From assembly GCA_037444305.1 (NCBI GenBank), contig JBBIMP010000012.1:62001-126000 (forward strand): a DNA stretch of 64,000 nucleotides, in the 5' to 3' direction. Both the position numbers and the translations under genes were made by a program. The notes under the pieces were generated by a model. It was given only the letters and a program-made list of their open reading frames with translations. It was not told where the DNA came from and made no database searches. This DNA comes from JBBIMP01 sp037444305 (GTDB lineage Bacteria > Acidobacteriota > UBA6911). Of the stretch, positions 14,980 through 23,305 are shown piece after piece (the stretch's first letter is position 1; every line of letters starts with the position of its first letter).

Positions 14980-15528
14980 ATGGCAACTCGCAATGCGCTC
15001 GGCAGAGGGTTGCTGGCTCTGCTGGCGGTCATAGTCATTTGGGGGGGGACTTGCCTGTACGCCCAGGAGGAGGAGTCGCAGGAAATCGAGCAGTACCGGG
15101 TGGACTATGAGCGGTATCAGAAGATCATGGCCATCAAGGAGCCCATGAAGAGGTCCGACGAACTCTACGCCTTCCTGAAAGAGCGCGGCAAATCGAAGCT
15201 CGTGCCGAATGTGAAGAGAGAATACCTCGAAATCCTCGAGGGCTATTTCAAGGTGGACAAATTCGAGACAATTCTTCCGCTTGCGGAACGCATGATCAAG
15301 CTGGCGCCAACCCAGGGAGAGACCTACTATTTTTACGGCGCCGCACTCAAGGAGCTGAAGAGGTATCCGGAGGCCATGAACGCCCTGGCCAAGTGTTACG
15401 TGATCCGGAATCCTGCTTCGGAGAAGGCGAAGACCTTCCTCGAGTTCGTTTACAAGGGGCTGAATAGAGGGAGTCTCGCGGGTCTGGACAAGATCATTCA
15501 GAAGGCGAGAGAAGAGATCAAGCGCTGA
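14980..15528 (+). CDS. Exported TPR-like protein of unknown function
   Basis: 182 residues with a clear signal peptide (hydrophobic GLLALLAVIVIWGGTCLYA, probable cleavage after YAQ or at ALYA-type Ala). The mature part is helical and charged; segments such as YYFYGAALKELKRYPEAMNALAKCYVI look like tetratricopeptide repeats. A very strong ribosome site, AAGGAGG, precedes the ATG. It stands between tRNA-Val and a TonB-C-like gene, both apparently separate units. I recognise no named family; the likely role is a periplasmic protein-interaction factor. Confidence 0.8.
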   Translation: MATRNALGRGLLALLAVIVIWGGTCLYAQEEESQEIEQYRVDYERYQKIMAIKEPMKRSDELYAFLKERGKSKLVPNVKREYLEILEGYFKVDKFETILPLAERMIKLAPTQGETYYFYGAALKELKRYPEAMNALAKCYVIRNPASEKAKTFLEFVYKGLNRGSLAGLDKIIQKAREEIKR

Positions 15529-15547
15529 GTATAATGAACGGGAATGC

Positions 15548-15570
15548 GCCCCCGGACCACGGCCGGGGGC
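15548..15570 (+). terminator. Hairpin after the TPR-like gene
   Basis: Perfect 8-bp stem GCCCCCGG/CCGGGGGC with a 7-base loop, 20 bases after the stop. Very stable but not followed by a T-tract, so intrinsic termination is uncertain. Confidence 0.45.
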
Positions 15571-15740
15571 AGGTCCCGCCAGCAGGCACTATTCCCCTCG
15601 TGTTCCCGGGATGCCGTGTGCGGCGGTTGAGCCGTCGAGAGGCAGGCGCCGGCCGCCAGTCCCGACCTCTCATCCGCTGCCATGACCCGCAGCCGCCTTG
15701 AACACCGCGGATTCCTCTTTTAACCTTTGACGGGGGCCAC

Positions 15741-16337
15741 ATGACGACGGTATGGGCATATATCATCGCCTTCGGGATGCAGATAGCGCCCGTGACATGT
15801 GGCAATGTGCCTTACCCGCCGGCCGCGGTTGTGGGCGGGACGGTGGTCACCGTGCTGGATGTGCGCAATGGCAGTGTCGATAGCGCCGAGGTGCTCCACG
15901 GGGACGAACCGTTTCTGGCGCCGGCGCGACAGGCCCTGCTCTCCTGGGTTTTCGAGCCCTCTGCAAATAAAAAGCTTCTCGCAGTCACGGTTTTTCGCAC
16001 TCCGCATTTCTTCTCGCAGGGGCCGGGCAGGTGGAACCTGGAAATGGAAGTGCAACGCCCGGGAATTCCCGCCCCGTCCGTGCTCTCTGAGCCTGCTTAC
16101 CCCGCCAATGCCGCGGGCAACGGAACTGTGGCGCTTCAGCTCAAAATCGACAGGCTCGGAAAGGTTGCCGAGGCCGCTGTTCTCAAACCATTGGGCGCAT
16201 TGACCCGGCCGTGCGTCGATGCCGCGCTCAGCTGGCAGTTCCGGCCCGCGCGCGCTGCCGATGGCCGGGCAACGGACTCGGATGTGCTGGCGATCTGTGT
16301 CTATCGAGCGCCCCTGACCGCCAACCCCCGGGAATGA
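15741..16337 (+). CDS. Exported protein with two TonB-C-like modules
   Basis: 198 residues. The N-terminus (TTVWAYIIAFGMQIAPVTCG) is a short hydrophobic stretch that may be a signal peptide. Two repeats follow, each resembling the C-terminal domain of TonB/TolA-type proteins: PYPPAAVVGGTVVTVLDV...ARQALLSWVFEPS, and PAYPANAAGNGTVALQLKI...CVDAALSWQFRPA. Single modules of this kind are common; two in tandem with no transmembrane anchor or proline-rich spacer are less usual. There is no energising ExbB/ExbD pair next to it, so a true TonB role is doubtful. It could bind TonB-box-like peptides or act in secretion; function unknown. Confidence 0.7.
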   Translation: MTTVWAYIIAFGMQIAPVTCGNVPYPPAAVVGGTVVTVLDVRNGSVDSAEVLHGDEPFLAPARQALLSWVFEPSANKKLLAVTVFRTPHFFSQGPGRWNLEMEVQRPGIPAPSVLSEPAYPANAAGNGTVALQLKIDRLGKVAEAAVLKPLGALTRPCVDAALSWQFRPARAADGRATDSDVLAICVYRAPLTANPRE

Positions 16338-16390
16338 GGCGAGTTGCGTGAGGTGGCGTGCTTTGCGTTTACGGAAACCGCGGGTGACAT

Positions 16391-16466
<76 letters not shown>

Positions 16467-16495
16467 ACTAGCCCAAAATCCCTGTCAGGCGCGAA

Positions 16496-16524
16496 ATTAT
16501 CCCCGATGAATCCAGGTCTGTCAA
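16496..16524 (-). promoter_or_regulatory. Promoter of tRNA-Ala
   Basis: On the minus strand TTGACA (16524-16519), 17-base spacer, GATAAT (16501-16496), 30 bases before the mature tRNA 5' end. Close to consensus. Confidence 0.7.
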
Positions 16525-16590
16525 ACTAAGAATCGGTGGGCAGACGGGAACAGGGACAAGGGCTGGAGGCCGGCGCCCCGGGTGCGGAGC

Positions 16591-17568
16591 CTACGAAAAG
16601 TAGAACGGAACGGGCGTGAAACAGAGGATCAGGAGGGCGAAGGCGAGAAGCCCGAGGATGACACGCCTCTTCCCAAGATCCTCGTGGTCGAAAAGGGTAG
16701 GGGGATGGTAGAAGCGAAACCTCGCCCCGAAGATCAAAAGCAGGACGCTGAACAGGAGATAGGCGGGAAACGGCCAGCCCAGAAAGCTGACCAGCACCAG
16801 AAGACAGGTGGCCAGGATCGAAACCCGGCGCTGTCCCATTCGTCCCAGCATGGCATAGGCTATATGTCCCCCGTCCAACTGCCAGATCGGGAGCAGATTC
16901 AGCGCAGTGACGAGGAGACCGAACCAGGCAGCGATGGCGATCGGGTGCGCGATCATGTCGTGGGTAGCGGGCGTGTAGCCCACGAGCACGTTGCCAAGAA
17001 AGCGGAATAGAAGGGGTTCGCCGAAGCTCAACGCACCCTGCAGGTTGCCCCGAGGAACGAGTTCGGAAGCGGAAATGCCTATGACGAGGCTGGGGAGGAC
17101 GAAAGCGAAGCCTGCAAGCGGACCGGACACGCCGACATCGAAGAGCGCCTTGCGGTTCTGAAAAGGCGATTGGATGCGGATGAATGCGCCCAGGGTACCC
17201 ACAAGCGATATCGGCAGCGGGATGAAAAACGGGGGTGTGCAGCGGATGTCGTAATGCCTGCAGGCCAGGAAGTGCCCCATTTCGTGGGCCAGCAGGATGG
17301 CCATGAAGGTGAAGGAAAACGGCAGCCCCAGCAACAGGGCAGAGGGGTGCGTCAGGACGAGTGCGACCATGAACAGAATATCGGCGCTGCCCGTCGCGTA
17401 GAACATGCCCGCATAGGTCGTGCTGAGGAATGTGAGAATGAAAAGCACGCCCGCGAGTACCCAGGCCTTTTTCGAAGGAACTCCGGCACCGTGCAGGGCG
17501 ATGGGCGCCGGATAGGCCAATTCCGCGCGGCGGTCAGGCGGAATTTCTGGATTCGGGGCGACATTCAC
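16591..17568 (-). CDS. Site-2 protease family membrane metalloprotease (M50)
   Basis: 325-residue intramembrane zinc protease. H95-E96-x2-H99 (LAHEMGH) is the catalytic zinc motif and D232 in QLDGGH the third ligand, both inside hydrophobic helices. About six to seven membrane segments are visible. No PDZ domain is present; the arrangement resembles the EGY/PDZ-less S2P group rather than RseP. The start is a GTG at 17568 with no clear ribosome site, so the exact N-terminus is uncertain. It lies downstream of the HU gene on the same strand and may be cotranscribed. Substrate unknown, as no anti-sigma factor is adjacent. Confidence 0.88.
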   Translation of the reverse strand: MNVAPNPEIPPDRRAELAYPAPIALHGAGVPSKKAWVLAGVLFILTFLSTTYAGMFYATGSADILFMVALVLTHPSALLLGLPFSFTFMAILLAHEMGHFLACRHYDIRCTPPFFIPLPISLVGTLGAFIRIQSPFQNRKALFDVGVSGPLAGFAFVLPSLVIGISASELVPRGNLQGALSFGEPLLFRFLGNVLVGYTPATHDMIAHPIAIAAWFGLLVTALNLLPIWQLDGGHIAYAMLGRMGQRRVSILATCLLVLVSFLGWPFPAYLLFSVLLLIFGARFRFYHPPTLFDHEDLGKRRVILGLLAFALLILCFTPVPFYFS

Positions 17569-17617
17569 GAGACGTTGGGAGGATAACGATTGCCGATGAG
17601 CCTCAAATGCTGAAAGC

Positions 17618-17893
17618 TCACCCGATCCTGTCCGCCCGGATTTCCTTGCCGGGCTTGAAACGGATGGTCTTACCGGGAGGGATGGCGACCTCTTCTCCGG
17701 TTCGGGGATTTCTGCCGACTCCGCTCTTGCGCGGTTTGACGATGAAGACGCCGAAACCTCGCAACTCGATTCTTTCGCCGCGTTTCAGAGCGCTTTTCAG
17801 AGAATCAAACACAGATTCAACTGCTTTTTCCGCCTTTACCTTCGTGATGTTCAACTGGTCGGCGACCCGGTTGACGATGTCCTGTTTGATCAC
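17618..17893 (-). CDS. HU/IHF-family DNA-binding protein
   Basis: 91-residue nucleoid protein that bends DNA as a dimer. It is full length, with the N-terminal helices MIKQDIVNRVADQLNITK, the conserved RIELRGFGVFIVKPR strand and the DNA-binding arm GRNPRTGEEVAIPPGKTIRFKPGK, whose arm proline is kept. The sequence is closer to IHF alpha/HU-like proteins of deep-branching bacteria than to a specific E. coli member, so no symbol is given. GGAGG lies upstream of the ATG, and a near-perfect promoter is listed separately. Confidence 0.93.
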   Translation of the reverse strand: MIKQDIVNRVADQLNITKVKAEKAVESVFDSLKSALKRGERIELRGFGVFIVKPRKSGVGRNPRTGEEVAIPPGKTIRFKPGKEIRADRIG

Positions 17894-17920
17894 GTTGATC
17901 CTCCATAAGTTGGTGCAAGG

Positions 17921-17949
17921 ATTTTATTTGTGGGTATAAGACGTGTCAA
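17921..17949 (-). promoter_or_regulatory. Promoter of the HU-family gene
   Basis: On the minus strand TTGACA (17949-17944), 17-base spacer, TAAAAT (17926-17921), 28 bases before the ATG. Confidence 0.75.
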
Positions 17950-18040
17950 GCCAATTCTATTTACACGCCCGTGCAGCGGTGCTAGACTCGCGCTCCGCAT
18001 TGCCGCAGCGGCCCAAATCTGAATGAGGGGGTAAGAAAAC

Positions 18041-18592
18041 ATGACGGTTTTGCCGGATGTGTGGATAAGGGATATGGCGCGGAAACATGGCATGATCGAG
18101 CCCTTTGCCGAAAACCGGCCACGAAAGGGCAAGCTTTCCTACGGAGCGGCCTCCTACGGGTACGATCTGAGACTGGCGGACGAATTCGAGGTACCCGAGT
18201 TCCCAAACGGGTATCTGGATCCTAAACGAATGGATGCCGTGCGGTTTAGGAGCTGCCGGGGCAGTACCTGCCTGATTCCGGCGAACTCGTTCGTCCTGGG
18301 GCGCTCGCTGGAGTACATCCGGGTGCCCCGAAACACCCTGGTCATCTGTCAGGGCAAATCCACGTATGCGCGTTGCGGACTCGTTGTGAACGTGACGCCC
18401 TTTGAACCGGAATGGGAAGGGTATGTTACAATTTCGCTCGTCAATTGTGCTTCGGTGCCGCTGAAAGTTTATGCCAATGAAGGCATTGCGCAGATAGTGT
18501 TCCTTCGGGCGGAGAGCGAGTGCAGGACCTCCTACGCTGACAGGCGGGGGAAGTACCAGGCCCAGATGGGCATACAGCGGGCGAGGACGTGA
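18041..18592 (+). CDS. dcd: dCTP deaminase
   Basis: Deaminates dCTP to dUTP, feeding thymidylate synthesis. 183 residues, normal length. Conserved segments: SYGAASYGYDLRL near residue 36, FVLGRSLEYIRVP, the nucleotide loop GKSTYARCGLVVNVTPFEPEWEGYVT with the catalytic Glu, and NEGIAQIVFL. The C-terminal YADRRGKYQAQMG is typical. A G-rich ribosome site precedes the ATG. It heads a short plus-strand run with lptE and holA. Confidence 0.96.
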   Translation: MTVLPDVWIRDMARKHGMIEPFAENRPRKGKLSYGAASYGYDLRLADEFEVPEFPNGYLDPKRMDAVRFRSCRGSTCLIPANSFVLGRSLEYIRVPRNTLVICQGKSTYARCGLVVNVTPFEPEWEGYVTISLVNCASVPLKVYANEGIAQIVFLRAESECRTSYADRRGKYQAQMGIQRART

Positions 18593-18658
18593 CGGAAAAG
18601 TGGCAGCGTGTCGTGCTCCTGGAACCTTATCAAACCGGCCGCTGCGGAAAAAGGGGAA

Positions 18659-19210
18659 ATGAACCTGACCCGTTTGCAGTTCGCTTCGTTTCAGACGATC
18701 CTGCTGATGGTCGCGATTGTGGCAGCAGCCTGTGTGGCCGGATCCTCCTGCGGTTATCGGATGCGCAGCGCTTCCAAGAACTTCGCAGATGGAATCCGCT
18801 CCCTCGGCATCCCGACCTTCGTGAATCACACGCAGCGCCAGAAAATCGAACAGCAGATGACCAGAGCACTGCTGAGGGAGTTCACTGTCAGGACCGGCAT
18901 CCCCGTAAGTTCCGCGTCTGCGGGCGTGGATGCGGTGTTGCAGGGAGAAGTCAGAAACCTCACCTCGAGTCCCGTCGCTTTCGGCACGGACACCTTCGGC
19001 TCCGCGTTCATCGTCGTGGTACAGATGAGCGTCAAATTGGTGCGAACGCGGGACGGTGCCGTACTGTGGGAGGACTCCGATTTCGTATACCGGGAGAGGT
19101 ACATTCTCAACACAAAGGTCACCGACTTTTTCTCAGAAGAGGGACCTGCGCTGCAGCGCCTGTCGCGGGAATTTGCCGCCAGCCTGGTGAGCGCCATGCT
19201 GAACCGCTGA
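18659..19210 (+). CDS. lptE: LPS-assembly lipoprotein LptE
   Basis: Outer-membrane lipoprotein that plugs the LptD pore during lipopolysaccharide insertion. 183 residues: signal peptide, lipobox AGSSC, then the LptE core starting CGYRM, with SLGIPTFVNHTQRQKIEQ and a late RYILNTKVTDFFSEEG. The gene order next to holA matches that of many Gram-negative bacteria (lptE-holA). The ATG at 18659 with AAGGGG just upstream is preferred; a longer start at 18608 would put 17 extra residues before the signal peptide. No lptD is in the window. Confidence 0.85.
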   Translation: MNLTRLQFASFQTILLMVAIVAAACVAGSSCGYRMRSASKNFADGIRSLGIPTFVNHTQRQKIEQQMTRALLREFTVRTGIPVSSASAGVDAVLQGEVRNLTSSPVAFGTDTFGSAFIVVVQMSVKLVRTRDGAVLWEDSDFVYRERYILNTKVTDFFSEEGPALQRLSREFAASLVSAMLNR

Positions 19211-19214
19211 GCCG

Positions 19215-20207
19215 ATGAGCGAACAGGACCTTCTACGTCTCGAAAAAGACCTTGAGAGCGGGCGGTTCCGTCCCCTATACCTGCTTCTCGGTGCGGAGGA
19301 CTACTTCCGCACGCGCGCCCTGGTGCTGCTGCGCGAAAAGAGCATAGATGCGGCCGCGCTCGCCTTCAACTACAGCGTATTCGACGGTAGAGACCGGCAG
19401 GCCGGCGAGGCGCTCGCTCTGGCGCGGACGTTTCCCATGATGTCTCCGCGGCGGCTGGTGGTGTTGCGCGACATAGACGCCCTGCAACCGCCGGAGCGGG
19501 AGGAACTGCTGTGCTATGCCTCGGATCCACAGACGAAGTGCGTGCTGGTTCTGACGGCAGCCGGGCTCGACCGCAGGACCGTTTTTTTCAGGGAGTTGAA
19601 AGAGCGTGCCTCTCTTGTGACCTGCGACAGCCTCAAGGGGCAGGCTCTGGTGCGATGGGCCGAGCGGCACGCCTGCGGATGCGGCCTGAAACTGCCGGCC
19701 CGCCTCGCAGAAAGGGTGGTCAACCTCGTCGGCAGCGACCTGAACCTGCTTGCGAACGAGATCGAAAAACTGGCAGCCTACTCCGCTTCCGGAAGCCTGC
19801 AAAGCGTGGAGGAAATTGAACGCCTGGTTCGGAGCAACCGGCAGCACAGCGTTTTCGAACTGACGGCCGCGCTCGGCAAAAGGGATCGCCGGGCGGCCCT
19901 GCGCCTGCTGAACATGCTCCTGGACGGCGGGGATCCGCCTCTCCTGATCCTGGCCATGATGGCGAGACACTTCCGGCAGATCATCATCGCCAAGGAGATG
20001 ATCAGCGACGGTCTCAGCGAAGGAGAGATCAGCCGGCGCGCGCAAGTGCACGGTTTTGCGCTGGCGGAATTCCTGCAGCAGGCACGCTCGATTGAAATGG
20101 AGGCGGCCTGTGGAATGTACTACCGGCTCTCGAGAGCAGACCGCTGGATGAAATCCCTCGGAGTGAGCGAGCGCCTGATCCTGGAGGACCTGGCGTGCTC
20201 GCTCTGA
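19215..20207 (+). CDS. holA: DNA polymerase III subunit delta
   Basis: Clamp-loader subunit that opens the beta clamp. 330 residues, normal length. Recognised by the N-terminal PLYLLLGAEDYFRTRALVLLRE, by RLVVLRDIDAL, by VNLVGSDLNLLANEIEKLAAY (the typical domain II segment), and by the C-terminal MMARHFRQIIIAKEMISDG region. As in other HolA proteins there is no Walker A motif. It starts 4 bases after lptE and converges on rpsT across a 53-base gap, the common holA-rpsT arrangement. Confidence 0.95.
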   Translation: MSEQDLLRLEKDLESGRFRPLYLLLGAEDYFRTRALVLLREKSIDAAALAFNYSVFDGRDRQAGEALALARTFPMMSPRRLVVLRDIDALQPPEREELLCYASDPQTKCVLVLTAAGLDRRTVFFRELKERASLVTCDSLKGQALVRWAERHACGCGLKLPARLAERVVNLVGSDLNLLANEIEKLAAYSASGSLQSVEEIERLVRSNRQHSVFELTAALGKRDRRAALRLLNMLLDGGDPPLLILAMMARHFRQIIIAKEMISDGLSEGEISRRAQVHGFALAEFLQQARSIEMEAACGMYYRLSRADRWMKSLGVSERLILEDLACSL

Positions 20208-20260
20208 TGCCATTTGTTTCGGGGGCGAATTCCGGGTGGAGGGAGTACGGGACCTGTCGC

Positions 20261-20536
20261 CTAGGCTTCCGCTTTGGAGGCCGTGTTCAGCCTCTTGGTG
20301 AGGCGGGATTTCTGTCGGGCAGCCGCGTTCTTGCTGAGAATTCCGTTGCGTACGGCCTTATCCACCGCTGCATACAGCCCGGAAATAGAAACGGCGGAGT
20401 CGGTTGTTGTCCCCTCAGCGAGCGCGTGGTTGAACTTTTTGATGGTGGTGCGCAACGCGCTGCGATTACTGCGGTTCCTGTCTCTCCGCCGCAGGCTCTG
20501 CCTGTGAGCCTTAAGCGCCGACTCATGATTCGCCAT
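20261..20536 (-). CDS. rpsT: 30S ribosomal protein S20
   Basis: 91-residue primary 16S-rRNA-binding protein of the small subunit. It starts MANHESALKAHRQSLRRR and has NRSALRTTIKKFNHAL and the C-terminal KNAAARQKSRLTKRLN, all family hallmarks. AAGGAG lies about 9 bases before the ATG. Transcribed on its own from a good promoter, converging on holA. Confidence 0.97.
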   Translation of the reverse strand: MANHESALKAHRQSLRRRDRNRSNRSALRTTIKKFNHALAEGTTTDSAVSISGLYAAVDKAVRNGILSKNAAARQKSRLTKRLNTASKAEA

Positions 20537-20607
20537 GCCCAGCCGCTCCTTGATCGATCGGGCCGGGAAACCAGGTGCTGGTGCCCGGCTGTGTTAATAA
20601 AAGCGTT

Positions 20608-20636
20608 ATGTTACAGTGGCTTATGGGCTATGTCAA
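20608..20636 (-). promoter_or_regulatory. Promoter of rpsT
   Basis: On the minus strand TTGACA (20636-20631), 17-base spacer, TAACAT (20613-20608), 72 bases before the ATG. The AT-rich region also carries the divergent phoH promoter. Confidence 0.75.
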
Positions 20637-20651
20637 ATGAAATATTGGGGA

Positions 20652-20680
20652 TTGACTTGAGGATACCTCCGGCCTAGAAT
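20652..20680 (+). promoter_or_regulatory. Promoter of the phoH-ddl operon
   Basis: TTGACT (20652-20657), 17-base spacer, TAGAAT (20675-20680), giving a leader of about 110 bases. Divergent from the rpsT promoter, whose -35 box lies 16 bases away. Confidence 0.7.
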
Positions 20681-20794
20681 GCCGTCAGACATGCAATTGA
20701 GACAGGTGGCAGTCCGTCCGTCCAGCCGGCGCAAAACCCTCAGCGGCTCTGCATTTTCCAGGCTGAAAAGGAGCAAGGAAGCACTCAACGCTAA

Positions 20795-21781
20795 ATGAAA
20801 AAAGTCTTACTTTCAGACCGCAGCCTGCAGCTTCTCTTTGGCCCCCTGGACGAAAACATCAGGTTTCTCGAAACGCTGTTCGAGGTGCGGATCCAGTCTA
20901 GGAACTCATCCCTGACAATTGACGGGGAGGAGGAGCGCGTCAACGCGCTCGAGAAAATTCTGACGGATTTTTCCGCGCTCGTCGACCAGGGCCATAATGT
21001 CAGCAACGGGGACCTGCAGGCCGCATTCAAGCAGATTGCGGAGGATGCAGCGCTTTCGCTGCACGATTTCTTTCCCAAAATGCAGCTCCTGGCGGGCGGC
21101 AAGCGGCAGGTGACACCCAAGAGCTTGAACCAGCGCCGGTACATCGAAGCGATCCGGGACCACGATATCGTCTTCGGCATCGGACCTGGAGGAACGGGCA
21201 AGACCTTTCTGGCGGTGGCCATGGCGCTCACCTTCCTGCTGGAAAAACGCGTGAGCCGGATCATTCTCACCAGGCCCGCAGTGGAAGCGGGTGAGCGTCT
21301 CGGGTTTCTGCCGGGAGATCTCGAGGAAAAGATCAATCCCTATCTCCGTCCGCTCTACGATGCGCTCTACATTCTCATGGAAGGCGAGAAGATCAAGCGC
21401 TTCATCGAGACGGGAGCGATCGAGATAGCGCCCCTCGCTTTCATGCGCGGCAGAACCTTGAATGACGCCTTCATTATCCTCGACGAGGCGCAAAACACCA
21501 CCTCGGAGCAGATGAAGATGTTCCTGACGCGCATCGGGTTGCACTCCAAGGCTGTCATCACGGGCGATGTGACGCAGATCGATCTGCCGTTCGGGCGGAA
21601 TTCCGGCCTGGTGGAGGCCAGAAACATCCTCAGGACAGTGGAGGGGCTGGCCTTTTGCTATTTCCACGAGGGAGATGTCGTCCGACATCGCCTGGTGCGG
21701 CTGATCATCAAAGCATACAGGGAGCATTCGGAGAACGGGGCGGAGACCGGATCGGTCGATGAACAAAAGGCAAAGGATTAA
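20795..21781 (+). CDS. PhoH-family ATPase/RNA helicase-like protein
   Basis: 328 residues, the PhoH/YbeZ type. It has an N-terminal KH-like segment, Walker A GPGGTGKTFLA near residue 132, the PhoH-specific RPAVEAGERLGFLPGDLEEK, Walker B AFIILDEAQN and the GDVTQIDLP motif. YbeZ works with the endoribonuclease YbeY in rRNA maturation, and ybeY normally follows; here ddl follows instead, overlapping by 23 bases, and no ybeY is seen in the window. First gene of a long plus-strand operon. Confidence 0.94.
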   Translation: MKKVLLSDRSLQLLFGPLDENIRFLETLFEVRIQSRNSSLTIDGEEERVNALEKILTDFSALVDQGHNVSNGDLQAAFKQIAEDAALSLHDFFPKMQLLAGGKRQVTPKSLNQRRYIEAIRDHDIVFGIGPGGTGKTFLAVAMALTFLLEKRVSRIILTRPAVEAGERLGFLPGDLEEKINPYLRPLYDALYILMEGEKIKRFIETGAIEIAPLAFMRGRTLNDAFIILDEAQNTTSEQMKMFLTRIGLHSKAVITGDVTQIDLPFGRNSGLVEARNILRTVEGLAFCYFHEGDVVRHRLVRLIIKAYREHSENGAETGSVDEQKAKD

Positions 21782-22889
21782 CCTGGGCATCATATTCGGG
21801 GGTCGCTCGGGAGAGCACGAGGTCTCTCTCACCTCGGCAGCCTCGGTCATCGACGCGCTCGATCCCGAGGAGTACCAGATCACGGCGATCGGCATCACCA
21901 AGAGCGGAAAGCTGGCCTCTGCCGCGGAAATCCGCGGCATGCTGCCCCCGCAGCTGGGCGACAGAACCGACCTGACGAAATCCCTTCCCGACCGGATCAA
22001 CCGGTTGCGGCTGGCGGAGCACGCCGTGGGCGATGATGGCCGCGGTGACATTGTTCCGGAGATCATCTTCCCGCTGCTCCACGGCCCCTATGGCGAGGAT
22101 GGAACCATCCAGGGATTGCTGGAGCTGTCCGGCCTGCCCTACATCGGCTGCGGCGTGCTGGCCTCCGCAGTCGGGATGGATAAGGTCCTCATGAAGAAGC
22201 TCTTTCTCCAGGAGGGGCTCCCGATGGCGCCGTTCCGGGTGCTCAGCTCCCGGAAGGCCCGGGGCGATCTGGCTGCCGTCCGCGCATCGATTGCGCAGGA
22301 CTTCGGGTACCCGCTTTTCACGAAACCGGCAAATCTGGGATCTTCGGTCGGGGTGCGCAAGGTCCGGGGCGCGGAGGAGTTTGACGAGGCCGTGCGGTAC
22401 GCGGCGCAGTTCGACACGAAAATCCTCATAGAGAAGGGCGTGGATGCGAGAGAGCTGGAATGCGCCATCCTGGGTAACGAGGACGCCAGGGCCTCGGTGG
22501 TGGGCGAAGTGATTCCGGCCCACGAATTCTACGACTACGAGGCGAAGTATCGGGCGCCCGGCAGCCGGCTGGAGATTCCCGCGCAGATTCCGGATGTGCT
22601 GGCGGAGGAATTGCGGGAGATGGCGGTGCGCGCATTCAGGGCAATCGACGGATCGGGTCTGGCGCGGGTGGATTTTTTTCTCGACCGCGAGCAGAACCGC
22701 ATCCTGATCAATGAGATCAACACCATGCCGGGATTCACGCCGGTCAGCATGTACGCAAAGCTTTGGGCTGCCAGCGGTGTGGACTTCCAGTCGCTGATGA
22801 GCGAGCTGGTGCGCCTGGGCCTTGCCCGGCACCGGGAGAGGCGGGAGTGCCTGATCGGCGCAGACGGGGAAGTTGCCCGCGGGCAATGA
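21759..22889 (+). CDS. ddl: D-alanine-D-alanine ligase
   Basis: Joins two D-Ala for peptidoglycan precursor synthesis; 376 residues, DdlA-length. The first-substrate motif is intact (GGRSGEHEVSLTSA, residues 14-27), as are the ATP-grasp motifs FTKPANLGSSVGV, ILIEKGVDARELECA and the metal-site INEINTMPGFTPVSMYAKLW. This is the cell-wall enzyme of the window, in contrast to the tandem ATP-grasp proteins at 4464-6532 that lack the GGxSxEHxVS motif. The ATG lies inside the end of phoH, suggesting coupled translation. Confidence 0.97.
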   Translation: MNKRQRINLGIIFGGRSGEHEVSLTSAASVIDALDPEEYQITAIGITKSGKLASAAEIRGMLPPQLGDRTDLTKSLPDRINRLRLAEHAVGDDGRGDIVPEIIFPLLHGPYGEDGTIQGLLELSGLPYIGCGVLASAVGMDKVLMKKLFLQEGLPMAPFRVLSSRKARGDLAAVRASIAQDFGYPLFTKPANLGSSVGVRKVRGAEEFDEAVRYAAQFDTKILIEKGVDARELECAILGNEDARASVVGEVIPAHEFYDYEAKYRAPGSRLEIPAQIPDVLAEELREMAVRAFRAIDGSGLARVDFFLDREQNRILINEINTMPGFTPVSMYAKLWAASGVDFQSLMSELVRLGLARHRERRECLIGADGEVARGQ

Positions 22890-22957
22890 CATGGCAAGTT
22901 GTCAACTATGGGATGCTTTCGGGTTTCCTGCACTTATCAGAAAGGAGAATTCGGGCG

Positions 22958-23203
22958 ATGAGCTTAATGGTCAGCGATGCCGAGGTTCGTGAGAGACTCA
23001 TGGCGACCAACGAGGAATTCAAGCGGCTGGCAGCAGAACACCACACGTACGACAAGGAACTGGAGGAACTGAGCAGCCGCAGTTACCTGAACGAGGACGA
23101 GCGGATTCAGGAGATCACACTCAAGAAAAAAAAGCTGCTGCTCAAGGACCAGATGTATGCCATGCTGCAGAAGTACCGAGTGGAAATGAGCGCCAAATCC
23201 TGA
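22958..23203 (+). CDS. DUF465/YdcH-like small coiled-coil protein
   Basis: 81 residues, almost wholly helical and highly charged: an N-terminal VRERLMATNEEFKRLAAEHHTYDKELEEL helix followed by a Lys-rich second helix (LKKKKLLLKDQMYAML). This is the YdcH/DUF465 pattern (F-L-x-E-H-x-x-L-D, K-K-x-x-L-K-D). The ATG at 22958 is set by AAAGGAGAA 9 bases upstream; longer starts would read back into ddl. Function unknown. It sits between ddl and psd in the operon. Confidence 0.8.
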   Translation: MSLMVSDAEVRERLMATNEEFKRLAAEHHTYDKELEELSSRSYLNEDERIQEITLKKKKLLLKDQMYAMLQKYRVEMSAKS

Positions 23204-23305
23204 GCGGCGGTTTTCGCTCAACTGGCTTGCACACCTGGCTCGCGCTCCCTCGGCCGGAGGTGGTTCGGGGGAGCGCCCAACACCAGCCTTGGATACCTAC
23301 ACCCT

